A stretch of DNA of 64,000 bases from Pseudoalteromonas sp. XMcav2-N. GTDB lineage: Bacteria > Pseudomonadota > Gammaproteobacteria > Enterobacterales > Alteromonadaceae. The notes below the pieces were generated by a model that was given only the letters and a program-made list of their open reading frames with translations, had not been told where the DNA came from and made no database searches. Below are positions 27,154 to 35,862 of this stretch, piece by piece (position 1 is the first letter of the stretch; each line of letters starts with the position of its first letter). The stretch is taken from assembly GCF_024124545.1 (NCBI RefSeq), contig NZ_JAMXSF010000018.1:62001-126000 (forward strand), written 5' to 3'. Position numbers and translations under genes: made by a program.

Positions 27154-27759
27154 ATGTATGAAGCGTTACTTTCTATTGCGCTGACCACAGCGTTGCTACT
27201 TGGCTCGCCGGGTCCCGCACCTCTGGCATTGGCCGCAGTGGGCGCCAGTTCAGGTGTGCGGCAGGGAGCCCCTTTTCTATCTGGTATCTTACTCGGATTA
27301 TTAGTGGCAATTATAGCCGCGGCGACGGGCCTGGGTGCGTTACTATTAAGCTACCCCAGCTTGAGCACCGTGTGTCAGATTGCAGCCATCGCCTATTTAT
27401 TTTATGTCGCGTATAAAATTGCGACTAATCGCAGTGGATTATCTCATGTAGAAGGCGGTGAGGTTGGGTTTCGGGATGGCTTTATTTTGAACCTGCTCAA
27501 CCCCAAAGCCTACGCAGCTTGTATTGCCATATTTGCTAACAACAGTGTGCCCGATACCAGCCCGTTTATCGGCGCTTTACTCGCAGCAATAACGTGCTTT
27601 GTCATTGCTATTCTGGTGGATAGTCTGTGGCTGGTACTTGGCGGTGTGCTGCATCGATTCATAAAAACTCCCGAACAGCTGCGTATTTTACGTTTGTTTT
27701 TTGCCTTTTTGTTAACCTCTCTGCTAATTTGGATCACTACGACCCAAATTCTTAGCTGA
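27154..27759 (+). CDS. LysE/RhtB-family amino-acid exporter
   Basis: A 201-residue inner-membrane protein with about six hydrophobic segments. The N-terminal LLLGSPGPAPLALAAVGA is the SPGP motif typical of LysE/RhtB exporters. FRDGFILNLLNPKAY is the central LNPKA motif. Members expel amino acids such as lysine, homoserine or threonine using the proton gradient. The substrate here is unknown. It starts with AAGGAACG upstream. It is likely co-transcribed with the STAS-like gene that follows after 7 bases. Confidence 0.88.
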   Translation: MYEALLSIALTTALLLGSPGPAPLALAAVGASSGVRQGAPFLSGILLGLLVAIIAAATGLGALLLSYPSLSTVCQIAAIAYLFYVAYKIATNRSGLSHVEGGEVGFRDGFILNLLNPKAYAACIAIFANNSVPDTSPFIGALLAAITCFVIAILVDSLWLVLGGVLHRFIKTPEQLRILRLFFAFLLTSLLIWITTTQILS

Positions 27760-27766
27760 GGGAGTG

Positions 27767-28144
27767 ATGGCGTGCTTTCATTCAATCTCTGTTGATACGG
27801 AGCGAGTAAATGGTGACCTGCTCATGAGCTTTACAGCGTTGGGCAGGGTAAACCATGCTGATTATATGGCCATTAAGGCTGTAATCGACAGTGCGTTAAG
27901 AGCGGCTGTAGGGCAAAAGATCAGAGTACTGGTTGATGTGACTGAGTTTGAAGGGTGGGAGTTGCATGCTGCCTGGGACGACGTAGCATTGGCCCAGCGC
28001 CATAGTCATGACTTCTATAAGATTGCGGTGCTTGGCAATAGCCGTTGGCAAAAGCTTGCAGCCATGGTCGGTAATTGGTTTGTAGAAGGGGAGTCCCGGT
28101 ACTTTGAAGAAAAAGGGCAAGCTCTATCCTGGTTGCTAGACTGA
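27767..28144 (+). CDS. SpoIIAA/STAS-like protein
   Basis: A cytoplasmic protein of about 125 residues. IRVLVDVTEFEGWELHAAWDD and HDFYKIAVLGNSRWQKLAAMV match the SpoIIAA-like (STAS-fold) pattern seen in many proteobacterial hypothetical proteins. The fold is related to anti-sigma antagonists, but this subfamily's role is not established and lipid binding has been suggested for relatives. The start is uncertain: GTG 27764 and ATG 27767 are adjacent, and GAGGGAG overlaps the stop of the exporter gene, which suggests coupled translation. Confidence 0.72.
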   Translation: MACFHSISVDTERVNGDLLMSFTALGRVNHADYMAIKAVIDSALRAAVGQKIRVLVDVTEFEGWELHAAWDDVALAQRHSHDFYKIAVLGNSRWQKLAAMVGNWFVEGESRYFEEKGQALSWLLD

Positions 28145-28215
28145 GTGGGCTGCGCTGCCAAGTAAAACGTATATAATGAAACATATAGTGGTAATGTTAA
28201 GGCTGACATAAAGTT

Positions 28216-28908
28216 ATGAATACACTTTTCATCACAGGTGCAAATCGTGGTATTGGGCTGGCGCTAGTCAAATTATATCTCGAACAAGGTTGGCGGGTGC
28301 TGGCAACCTGCAGAGCCCCACAAGCTGCCGAAGCATTGTGGCAGCTGGAGCAGCAGTTTAGTCACTTACAAATACTTGCTCTGGACATTACCAACTATGC
28401 ACAGATGGCTAAGTTGTCTGGTACATTGCATGACGTACAGATAGACTTGGTAATTAACAATGCAGGCATTTATGGACCCAAAGGCTATGCGTTTGGCGAC
28501 TGTGATGTAGAGCAATGGCAACGTGTTATGGAAGTCAATGTGATTGCACCGCTTAAATTGGCGGAGGCATTCACCCCGCAACTAAGGCTGGGTAAGTTAA
28601 AGACGTTTGCTGTACTCTCATCGAAAGTTGGCAGCATGACCAACAACACTAAAGGGGGCGGGTATATCTATCGCAGCTCAAAGGCGGCGTTAAACTCGGT
28701 GATCAAGAGCCTTTCCAATGACCTGTTACCTGAAGGAATAAAAACCGTGGCGCTGCATCCGGGTTGGGTTAAGACCGATATGGGTGGCCCTAATGCATTG
28801 ATCTCTGCCGAAGAATCTGCGAAAGGCCTGAAACTGGTGCTGGATGAACTACACGAAGCGCAAAGCGGTGGCTTTTATGACTATCAGGGGTTAGCGATAC
28901 CTTGGTAG
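28216..28908 (+). CDS. Short-chain dehydrogenase/reductase
   Basis: A 230-residue classical SDR. It has the NAD(P)-binding motif TGANRGIG at residues 7-14, NNAG near 80, the catalytic Ser in LSSKVGS and the YRSSK (Y-x3-K) pair. The arginine in TCRAP after the second strand hints at NADP preference. GYIYRSSKAALN and HPGWVKTDMGG place it near the carbonyl-reductase/sniffer-like group. The substrate is unknown. It is a single gene with a weak ribosome site, and the following small-peptide gene is convergent. Confidence 0.9.
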   Translation: MNTLFITGANRGIGLALVKLYLEQGWRVLATCRAPQAAEALWQLEQQFSHLQILALDITNYAQMAKLSGTLHDVQIDLVINNAGIYGPKGYAFGDCDVEQWQRVMEVNVIAPLKLAEAFTPQLRLGKLKTFAVLSSKVGSMTNNTKGGGYIYRSSKAALNSVIKSLSNDLLPEGIKTVALHPGWVKTDMGGPNALISAEESAKGLKLVLDELHEAQSGGFYDYQGLAIPW

Positions 28909-29049
28909 CAAATATCTCTGGTTTAATTTCTAGGCATAGAAGTGGAGTAATGCTGCGATGTTTGAATTGGCCTCACAGAAAGACCTTTTTGTAACATGAA
29001 TTAAAAGTAGCTGGGCTTAATGAGCGCCAGCTACCGACACTAGATAATG

Positions 29050-29199
29050 TTACTCAAATTTATCCTGACATGGGCTTGAACCAGGACAAGTCCAGCTTGT
29101 CGTGCCTGTTCCGCCAGCAACATGTGGTGTGTTTTTCTCTGCATGCAGCAGTTGTTTATGAGATAAGCTTTTTAGTGGTTTTTTGTTTAGTTTTAACAT
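29050..29199 (-). CDS. Small precursor peptide with double-glycine leader
   Basis: A 49-residue peptide. A near-perfect ribosome site GGAGGTGA at 29207-29214 lies 7 bases before ATG 29199, so this start rather than the longer frame to 29286 is used. The leader MLKLNKKPLKSLSHKQLL, with NTPHVAGG, ends in Gly-Gly, the usual cut site of bacteriocin and RiPP leaders. The core of 19 residues, TGTTSWTCPGSSPCQDKFE, has two Cys and several Ser and Thr. The pseudogene at 38938 encodes a paralogue with the same leader layout. No modification or peptidase-transporter gene is adjacent. The DAO/GNAT pair lies upstream on the same strand. Function is unknown: bacteriocin, signal or modified peptide are options. 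Confidence 0.7.
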   Translation of the reverse strand: MLKLNKKPLKSLSHKQLLHAEKNTPHVAGGTGTTSWTCPGSSPCQDKFE

Positions 29200-29292
29200 T
29201 GTTATTTCACCTCCAAATGGTTTTTGTGTTTTCCTTAGCGAAAAAACTTCGCAATTCACATTAACCTTATATTGATGCTTGGTCAATAATTG

Positions 29293-30627
29293 TTATGAAA
29301 ACTTATCCTGCACTTGCGCCAGGTGATAGTAACCCAGCTGACCAAGGCGGCGAAGCTGAGGAAAGGGTATCCTGGGTAGAGGCTGCTGATATAAGGGTAG
29401 GTCGGGCACTTTGTCTTTCATTGCTAGTTGCGCCAGTCTGTACGCTGCCTGTGAGCTAAACGATACACCTGAGCCACAGTAACCCAAAATATATCCAACA
29501 TTATCCTCAAAAAAGACATGCGGCATATCATCCAGCGCTGCTGCAATATAACCATGCCAGTGGTAGTCATGATTAATTCCCGATAAACAGGGAAAGCATG
29601 CCGAAAGTGCGGTTTTGAGGTGGTTCAGGTATTTGGCTTTGTTCTGATCCTTTGCAAACACTGCACCTCTGCCGCCAAAGAGCAGGCGGTTGTCAGGTAG
29701 CAGCCTGTAATAGTATTTCAGCCTGCGCGTATCCATTACTACCTGGTGTGTTTGCAGACCACTTTGCACCAGCTCTTGTTCGCTCAGAGGACGAGTTACG
29801 AAAATGCTGCTGAGAATGGGCAAATAGCGGTTATCGATAAGCGGATGGCTGTGTTTGTTGTTATAAGCATTTCCAGTATAAAGCAGCTTATCTGCACTTA
29901 TTTCCTGATCGTTTACACTCAGCGTGTGGCGCTGACCGTGTTTAACCTTGCTGACCAGGCTCTGTTCAAACAAGGTAACACCAGCTTTAATAGCCATGTC
30001 ACGATAGCCAAGCAGGAGCTTGAGCGGATGCAAACCAAAGCCATTTTCATAGCGTATAGCACCATGAGCGTGGTGATTCAGCATAAACTGCGTATCAAGT
30101 TCTGCCTTGCTGAGCAGTTGGCTGCTTTCACCGCCAAAATTATCTGAGATAAACCGCGCAGCACTTTGCAAGTTGGCATATGCCTGAGCATTATGCGCTA
30201 TTTTCAGATAACCCGATGCCTGTGCGTCACAGTCAATTTTGTGTTCATCAATGAGTGATCTGACTCGGTTGACGCCACCCTGAAACTCATCGTAAATACC
30301 ACGGCTAACATCTAGCCCCCAACGTTTAGCGTAATCAGGGTAGCCAAGACGTCCTGAGCCGGGCAGTGCAAACCCTGCATTACGCGCACTGGCGCCAAAG
30401 CCAACCTGGTTGGCTTCCAGTACACACACTTTTTGCTGATAGTTTTTGGCCAGATAGTAAGCACTTAATAACCCACTAAATCCGCCACCAATGACAGCTA
30501 CATCAAAGTGCTCAGATGTTTCGGGTGCGGGGTTTGCTGTTGGCAGGGACTGTGTTGCGGCCCAGTAACTTGGCGCGAAATCCTGACCCTGACAATGGGC
30601 TGCACTTAGGGGATCGAAAGTTTGCAT
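29293..30627 (-). CDS. FAD-dependent amine/amino-acid oxidoreductase (DAO family)
   Basis: A 444-residue flavoprotein. The dinucleotide-binding motif is VAVIGGGFSGL near residue 44, followed by a glutamate at the end of the second strand (VCVLEANQVGFGASARNAGF, partly the GASxRNxG motif). The C-terminal FAD contact is GYCGSGVSFSSQAA. The layout matches PuuB-like gamma-glutamylputrescine oxidases and related DAO proteins, which oxidise secondary amines. The actual substrate is not known. Its ATG overlaps the stop of the GNAT gene by one base (TGATG), so the two are translated together. It is the nearest upstream gene to the double-glycine peptide (93 bases). Confidence 0.88.
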   Translation of the reverse strand: MQTFDPLSAAHCQGQDFAPSYWAATQSLPTANPAPETSEHFDVAVIGGGFSGLLSAYYLAKNYQQKVCVLEANQVGFGASARNAGFALPGSGRLGYPDYAKRWGLDVSRGIYDEFQGGVNRVRSLIDEHKIDCDAQASGYLKIAHNAQAYANLQSAARFISDNFGGESSQLLSKAELDTQFMLNHHAHGAIRYENGFGLHPLKLLLGYRDMAIKAGVTLFEQSLVSKVKHGQRHTLSVNDQEISADKLLYTGNAYNNKHSHPLIDNRYLPILSSIFVTRPLSEQELVQSGLQTHQVVMDTRRLKYYYRLLPDNRLLFGGRGAVFAKDQNKAKYLNHLKTALSACFPCLSGINHDYHWHGYIAAALDDMPHVFFEDNVGYILGYCGSGVSFSSQAAYRLAQLAMKDKVPDLPLYQQPLPRIPFPQLRRLGQLGYYHLAQVQDKFS

Positions 30628-31187
30628 CAGAACTCCAATACCATTTCAGCAGCCTGGCAATGGCATTCAGTGTCGCAAAGCGTGCAGCGATACCCCTCGT
30701 ATAAGGTCAGATCTAACCAGCGATCATCGTGAACTTTAACGAGCTTTCCACCCGCTTTAGTGAAATATTTCACGGCTCCGTTGCCCGGGCTTTGCATCCA
30801 CAGATGGGAGACCCCGGCTTGTGCGCCTTGTTGTTTCAATACCTCGACAGATGCGTTGAGTAACTTAGGTCCAATCCCTTGTCCCTGCGCCTCGGGGTGA
30901 ATGGCAATACACTTAAAGTATGCCATGTGCTCCTCATCAACTGGCCACAGTGCAGGTGAGCACCACTTGTCGACAGGCCACTGACCTGCGCTAAAGGAAG
31001 TTCGGAACCCAACCACTTGTTGCGACTCGTCGAGCGCCACAAATGAGGCATTCAAATCACCTTTTGTGCCCCGTTGGTGCATCATTTTTATACCCGCCAT
31101 ATCGAGGTAATTGTCCCCGTGGACCAGATTGCCGAGGTCGATGACTGCCTGATAATGGGAGGTATCGAGAGGAAGGATAGAAATCAT
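30627..31187 (-). CDS. GNAT-family N-acetyltransferase with Cys-rich tail
   Basis: A 186-residue protein. The acetyl-CoA-binding stretch FKCIAIHPEAQGQGIGPKLL (the Q-x-x-G-x-G/A motif) sits near residue 90-110. ALDESQQVVGFR and GAVKYFTKAGGKLV are the usual neighbouring strands. The C-terminus contains RCTLCDTECHC, five residues that could bind zinc, which is unusual for GNAT enzymes. It is translationally coupled to the DAO oxidoreductase, so acetylation of an amine substrate or product is a reasonable inference. Starts with ATG 31187. Confidence 0.85.
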   Translation of the reverse strand: MISILPLDTSHYQAVIDLGNLVHGDNYLDMAGIKMMHQRGTKGDLNASFVALDESQQVVGFRTSFSAGQWPVDKWCSPALWPVDEEHMAYFKCIAIHPEAQGQGIGPKLLNASVEVLKQQGAQAGVSHLWMQSPGNGAVKYFTKAGGKLVKVHDDRWLDLTLYEGYRCTLCDTECHCQAAEMVLEF

Positions 31188-31484
31188 GCGCTACTGCCTA
31201 GTGTCATTTACTGAGTTGTCATTTTGCAGCATTTATTAATTGAAAACAAAGGCGTTCAAAAAAAACTGTACATAATAGGTACAAAATTAGTGTGTTTTAT
31301 GTTCATTTGCCGTTGACAGCGATGTCATCTTGGTAATAATTGTGACAGTGGTGTGTCTGAATGATGGTTGCGTACGCTGCAATTATCTGTGATGACGTAC
31401 TGTTAAACAGAACGAGAACAACATAATTCAGGGCGCGATATGACTTTCGCACCCTGAGCCACAACAACATGTAAAGGATGTCCT

Positions 31485-32927
31485 ATGAAAAAACTTAACT
31501 CCGTTTGCCTGGCGGTTATGGCGTGTATCAGCACGCCCGCACTGGCACTCAATGTTCAGCCAGATCCGAACAACTCAGGTGCTTATCTACTGGATCGAAC
31601 CGGGCTTCAGGCAGCCGAAGCTGCGCTGACCTCAAACCCAATGTATAGCGTGTGGGCACAGGCACTAAAAACCCGCAGCAATACCGTGGTTGACGCCATT
31701 GTGCCTGGTGCTGCCTCTAACCCCGAAAACGTCAAGCGCGTAGAGCGGGTATTTGGCCAGAGTGAGTGGAATTTTCTAACCCAAATGGCTGCACCTGAAT
31801 ACACTTATACGCGCTTTTTGCGTGCTATAGGCAAGTTTCCGGCGTTTTGTGGTGACTATACAGATGGTCGCAATGCGGACGCCATTTGTAAAAAATCAAT
31901 TGTTACCGCGTTTGCACATTTTGCACAGGAAACAGGGGGCCACATTGCCAAAGACAATGTCTCGGATAACCCACTGCGACTGGAAGAGTGGCAGCAAGCC
32001 CTGGTGCATGTGAGAGAAATGGGCTGGTCTGAAGGGCAACCTGGCTATACTACAGGGTGTGGTCAGAATGACTGGCAAAACCGGCGCTGGCCTTGTGCAG
32101 ACGGGCAAGGGTATTTTGGTCGCGGCGCTAAACAGCTGTCTTACCATTTTAACTATGGCATGTTCTCTGAAGCCATGTTTGATGGTGATGCGACTGTACT
32201 GCTGAATAACCCAGCCCTGGTTGCTGATTCCTGGCTCAACCTGGCCTCTGCAATTTGGTTTTTCCTGACCCCTCAGGCACCGAAACCGGCAATGCTACAT
32301 GTGATTGACCGTACTTGGGTGCCGTCTCAGACTGAGCTGAATGCCGGTATTGGCTACGGCTTTGGGACCACAATCAACGTCATTAATGGCGGGATCGAAT
32401 GCGGTGAGCACAACAAGAATAAAGGCCAGCCAGTCAATCGCATTCGCTATTGGGAAGGGTTGTCGCATTATTACAACATTCCGGTCGAAAGCGATGAAGA
32501 AAATACTTGCTGGCAACAAACACCCTTCGGCAGTTTGAATCTGGATGGTGCCGGTGAAGTGCTTTACACCAACTGGGAAGCAAACTGGGAATACTATGCT
32601 GACCGTCCGGGTGGGTTCTCGTTTGAATGTAAGCTGGTGGGCTATCAGACCGCTTATTCCGCACTTGTTGAAGGCGATTATGAAAAATGCGTGACCAACT
32701 TCTATGGGTCACACACAGGATGGCCGGTTGTCACAGTGGTTGATAACTTGCCGCCGCCAGATGACAAACCTCCGGTTGATAATGTTGCTGCATGGGAAGC
32801 GAATAAGGTTTACCTCAAAGGCGATAAAGCCAGCTTTAATGGGAAAGTGTATGTTGCGAAGTGGTGGACTCGCGGTGATGAGCCAAACGGCACTGGGCCT
32901 TGGGAGCTGGCACCGGCAGCACAATAA
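31485..32927 (+). CDS. Secreted GH19 chitinase with C-terminal chitin-binding module
   Basis: A 480-residue protein with a signal peptide (cleaved near TPALAL). The GH19 catalytic domain covers about residues 60-340, with the catalytic Glu149 in AHFAQETGGH. FGRGAKQLSYHFNYG and NVINGGIECG are typical GH19 stretches. A Pro/Asp-rich linker near 425-435 leads to a CBM5/12-type module (AWEANKVYLKGDKASFNGKVY, ending WEL). It hydrolyses chitin or chitosan outside the cell with inversion. It starts 34 bases after a CACCCTGAG stretch, with AAAGGATG as ribosome site. Monocistronic, with a strong terminator after it. Confidence 0.95.
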   Translation: MKKLNSVCLAVMACISTPALALNVQPDPNNSGAYLLDRTGLQAAEAALTSNPMYSVWAQALKTRSNTVVDAIVPGAASNPENVKRVERVFGQSEWNFLTQMAAPEYTYTRFLRAIGKFPAFCGDYTDGRNADAICKKSIVTAFAHFAQETGGHIAKDNVSDNPLRLEEWQQALVHVREMGWSEGQPGYTTGCGQNDWQNRRWPCADGQGYFGRGAKQLSYHFNYGMFSEAMFDGDATVLLNNPALVADSWLNLASAIWFFLTPQAPKPAMLHVIDRTWVPSQTELNAGIGYGFGTTINVINGGIECGEHNKNKGQPVNRIRYWEGLSHYYNIPVESDEENTCWQQTPFGSLNLDGAGEVLYTNWEANWEYYADRPGGFSFECKLVGYQTAYSALVEGDYEKCVTNFYGSHTGWPVVTVVDNLPPPDDKPPVDNVAAWEANKVYLKGDKASFNGKVYVAKWWTRGDEPNGTGPWELAPAAQ

Positions 32928-33253
32928 GTTACTCCTGGTTTTTCCTGTTAAGAGTCAACCTAGCCCATTTACCGTAAGTGGCCTTTGTATCTAGCAAAGG
33001 CCACTTTTATTAATAGCGCAGTCTGCTTAACTGCTTCATTACTTCCTTGGTTTCATGAGGTGCCATATAGTTCTCAGGTGCTGAATACCATACTATCATC
33101 GTGCTAATTAGCGAGGGGTATTATTCGAACAGCTTCCGTCTGAGTATCTACTTTTGAAAGTTGGTAATGTAATGTATAGTTGAATACGTTTCATCAGTTT
33201 ACAAGCAATGCCCTAGAGTGCTGATCGGCGGCGTTTACACACAAGAATAGAAA
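32928..33253. other. Intergenic region with chitinase terminator
   Basis: 326 bases. It holds the hairpin at 32976-33010. The rest shows no coding frame or repeat. Confidence 0.45.
32976..33010 (+). terminator. Terminator of the chitinase gene
   Basis: A 12-base-pair perfect stem, AAGTGGCCTTTG (32976-32987) with CAAAGGCCACTT (32995-33006), a 7-base loop, then TTATT. Confidence 0.8.
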
Positions 33254-33802
33254 ATGGGAAGCACATCTTTGATTAGAGAAAACTACTTTAATAAAAGAGC
33301 TTCCCTGCATTGCGTTGCAATTGCTGTGATTTATCTGGTTTTAGATATTAAATTATTGCTCTATGGAGAGAGTCAAACCCTGAGCTTTGAAATTTTGTTC
33401 AATGTTAAGGTGTTCGTGTGTTTTCTGTACTTGCTATGCTCAGAGAAGATAACAGGATATTTTGAGCAAGAGGATAATCTGCCGTTAGACTTTACGCTTC
33501 ATATGACTGCATTTTTATTTATGCTTTGGCTCATGATCGTGCCCGGAATTTTTGGTATCGCTTTTTCAATGTATTTTGGGGGTGTCCTGATAATACTGTT
33601 GATAGGGTCAGTACCTATATTGTTTGAGGTTATAAAGTGCAGAGAAGTTAACCATGTTAGCTTTGGTCTCGTGTGTTTAGAGTTGCTAATTAAAGCAGCC
33701 TTTGTCTTCTGTGCTATCGTTATTTTGATGTATCTCGTATCTGGCAATTGGTCATGGGAAATCAGGCCGATCCACACACTGATTAAAAATCACTATTTAT
33801 GA
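33254..33802 (+). CDS. Unknown integral membrane protein
   Basis: A 182-residue protein with four or five hydrophobic segments (roughly residues 20-37, 48-62, 82-105, 107-125 and 140-162). No family is recognised. Codon use is AT-rich compared with neighbours. Single gene. The region after it (33803-34311) also has a possible membrane-peptide remnant, so this stretch may be an acquired or decaying island. Confidence 0.6.
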   Translation: MGSTSLIRENYFNKRASLHCVAIAVIYLVLDIKLLLYGESQTLSFEILFNVKVFVCFLYLLCSEKITGYFEQEDNLPLDFTLHMTAFLFMLWLMIVPGIFGIAFSMYFGGVLIILLIGSVPILFEVIKCREVNHVSFGLVCLELLIKAAFVFCAIVILMYLVSGNWSWEIRPIHTLIKNHYL

Positions 33803-34311
33803 CTTAAAATCAAGGTGGTAGAGAAGTTTTATCTCAGCACTTATCTTACAGGAGTTTGTCTCAGGTGTGTTAGTGTGCTTTCTTAAAATTTTCTAATGGT
33901 TTGAGGATTGTTAAGGGTTATTTGACTGGTGAAATAGAGACAAAATATAAGGTTTTGAGTTTTGAACATGATGGAATGGAATTCGTTCTGGCCGTTTCTT
34001 TCAAAGCTGCCATATTTCTATTTTTAGTCGTGGTGGCTTGTAAGCCTGATCTAATAGTGAAAGATAAATTTTAACGAGACAATTAAAGTAATGCGGGTGA
34101 GCGGCATTTTTATGAAACCGCGTGTGTCAGCGAGCTTTTTTCTAATAAAATAAAGCAGTTTTAGGGGTCTGTATAGCTGTAACCAAGTGCTTATGGTTGT
34201 GCTTGGATTATTGAAGAAAAGCCTGATTTACTGTCAGAGAACAGTTCGCGCAAGGTGCATCAATCTTACAGTTAAATGAGCAACCATTAAACTTAGATGT
34301 AAGTCCGCACT
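33803..34311. other. Intergenic region with a possible small frame
   Basis: 509 bases, AT-rich. The only coding-like signal is the small frame listed at 33901-34074. Nothing else was recognised. Confidence 0.4.
33901..34074 (+). CDS. Possible small membrane peptide or gene remnant
   Basis: A 57-residue frame from TTG 33901 to TAA 34074 reads a hydrophilic start (LTGEIETKYKVLSFEHDGM) followed by a hydrophobic helix (AAIFLFLVVVAC) and a basic tail. There is no ATG at the front and no good ribosome site, so it may be the tail of a decayed gene. I report it because the amino-acid composition is protein-like. Confidence 0.25.
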   Translation: MRIVKGYLTGEIETKYKVLSFEHDGMEFVLAVSFKAAIFLFLVVVACKPDLIVKDKF

Positions 34312-34725
34312 CTACCAAAATAACTCTTTAAACTGATCCCACAGGCCCAGCGACTCATTGGCAAAAATATCTATACCTAACCAGGATTTAAGCAGATAAA
34401 GAACAACGAGTATAATACCCAACAAGATCATGGCAACAACTAATAAGGTAATCAAAAACATAATTGCTGCTGTGACTCTTTCTGTGTGGCTCAGGCGACG
34501 TTTGTTCACCCCACCCAGAAAGACAAAATAAAAGCTCCAGGGTAAAAAGGGTAACGCCAGAGTGGGTCTGAAATCTATTTTATGATTGTTCCAGTCCCGG
34601 GTATTGATTGCTTTTTGCAGAGCTTTGCGTTGTTTATAAGTAAAGCTTGCTGCAATCTCAGGGTCCATTTTGCCAAGGAGCTGCTTAACATGAGCATGTC
34701 GTTGGTCGGATTTATTCACCGTCAT
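34312..34725 (-). CDS. Conserved hypothetical membrane protein
   Basis: A 137-residue protein. The N-terminal half is hydrophilic, with FTYKQRKALQKAINTRDW, then HKIDFRPTLALPFLPWSFYFVFLGG, and a double hydrophobic segment (about 88-112). The HxIDxRxTxxLPF-xxFYxVxLxG pattern recurs in small proteobacterial membrane proteins whose function is unknown. It stands alone on the minus strand. Start ATG 34725 has GGAGGC upstream. Confidence 0.65.
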   Translation of the reverse strand: MTVNKSDQRHAHVKQLLGKMDPEIAASFTYKQRKALQKAINTRDWNNHKIDFRPTLALPFLPWSFYFVFLGGVNKRRLSHTERVTAAIMFLITLLVVAMILLGIILVVLYLLKSWLGIDIFANESLGLWDQFKELFW

Positions 34726-35127
34726 ACAGCCTCCTTAGCCATTGAGTCATGTCAGTATTGAGACGGCAACAGGTTTGACGTGCGTACTCACCCCAAAAGA
34801 CTTGCCAAGCTTTCTCTAAGTTTAGCGCTTTAAGCTCTGCTATCAATAGCTACGGCCAATCTATCGCGGTATTGCCTAATCGTGCCTGTCATGTCTCAAA
34901 CTTGGGTTGGTGGTTGTAAGTTAATAACAGCATTGGCCGTGACTATATCCGATTTTCATCCAGCCATAGTTCGATCACCATCGAAGCATGGTCTGAGTCA
35001 TTTTGTAGACTGTCAAAAAGCTCGGTGGTTATGACGCTTTCACTTCGCTGATCAGTTGAGTTTCATTGCATAAAATACAGCCCGTTTGAACACTTGCTTA
35101 CGAGGCTAATTGAGGCACAAAGGAGTA
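34726..35127. other. Intergenic region, nothing recognised
   Basis: About 400 bases between divergent genes. I saw no clear frame, repeat or operator. Confidence 0.4.
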
Positions 35128-35838
35128 ATGACATTGGTACTGTTTAAATACCTCGATACCACATTTTACACGACACAAAAGTTGCTTGAGATAGCAGATA
35201 TTTCTGACCAAATGCTCAAAGCACTCCAAGATAACAAATTGATGCCCAGAGCTTCTTATACGCTTAGTCTCAACTTAAACTGTGATTCGTTCTTTGGTCA
35301 TTTTAAAGAAAATCATACACTGGAGTATTACGCGAAGGGCTACGCGCTGTGGTTGAATGCTATTAGAAAGGAACAAAATAAAGCACAGGCCTATGAGATA
35401 TTTTCTGCCCGTTACCGAAATATGCTTACCCGACTTAATTGTCTTGGATATAGTTCAAATCACCCTAAGTTAACGACCTTTCTTTCTGATCATATTGCAC
35501 AAGAGTGGCAACACTTTTTAGATGGCACTTATGGCTTGTGCACTTGCACTGGTTTGCCAGAAGACATCGCTGCTAAAGAGTTTGCCATTATCAAAATAAA
35601 CGAGCTTTGTGACCTGAAAAAGTTGGGCCAAGCAGACCGTGAAGTTTTAACTTTTGCCGTTAATTTACTAGATGGTGTGAGTGCTCCATTTGCCCCGCAC
35701 GAGCGGGACAGAAGCTCAAGGCGTCGTTTCGTTGATGACGTGAGGGAAAAATATGGCCTCACAGCCAGCCCCATATCTTTGAATGCTGGTATGAAGCCAG
35801 ACCAAAATTCCAGTACGGGTTGCTGCGACAATTGGTAA
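35128..35838 (+). CDS. DUF6058 family protein
   Basis: About 236 residues. The C-terminal half matches the DUF6058 pattern: HFLDGTYGLCTCTGLPEDIA, AAKEFAIIKIN, REVLTFAVNLLDGV, then PFAPHERDRSSRRRFVDDVR. An early SYTLSLNLNCDSFFGHF and HTLEYYAKGYALWL correspond to the conserved front part. This family is common in Pseudoalteromonas and in actinobacteria and is often annotated in connection with natural-product biosynthesis, but its activity is unknown. The start is uncertain: AAGGAG lies too close to ATG 35128, and TTG 35110 or TTG 35134 are alternatives. It has four or more Cys, including a CxC. Confidence 0.7.
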   Translation: MTLVLFKYLDTTFYTTQKLLEIADISDQMLKALQDNKLMPRASYTLSLNLNCDSFFGHFKENHTLEYYAKGYALWLNAIRKEQNKAQAYEIFSARYRNMLTRLNCLGYSSNHPKLTTFLSDHIAQEWQHFLDGTYGLCTCTGLPEDIAAKEFAIIKINELCDLKKLGQADREVLTFAVNLLDGVSAPFAPHERDRSSRRRFVDDVREKYGLTASPISLNAGMKPDQNSSTGCCDNW

Positions 35839-35862
35839 TTGCACGGTGTGCTAGGATTGTTT

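Noticed and set aside
29050..29286. Longer 78-codon version of the first double-glycine peptide
   Set aside because: The GGAGGTGA site and the leader motif both point to the internal ATG at 29199.
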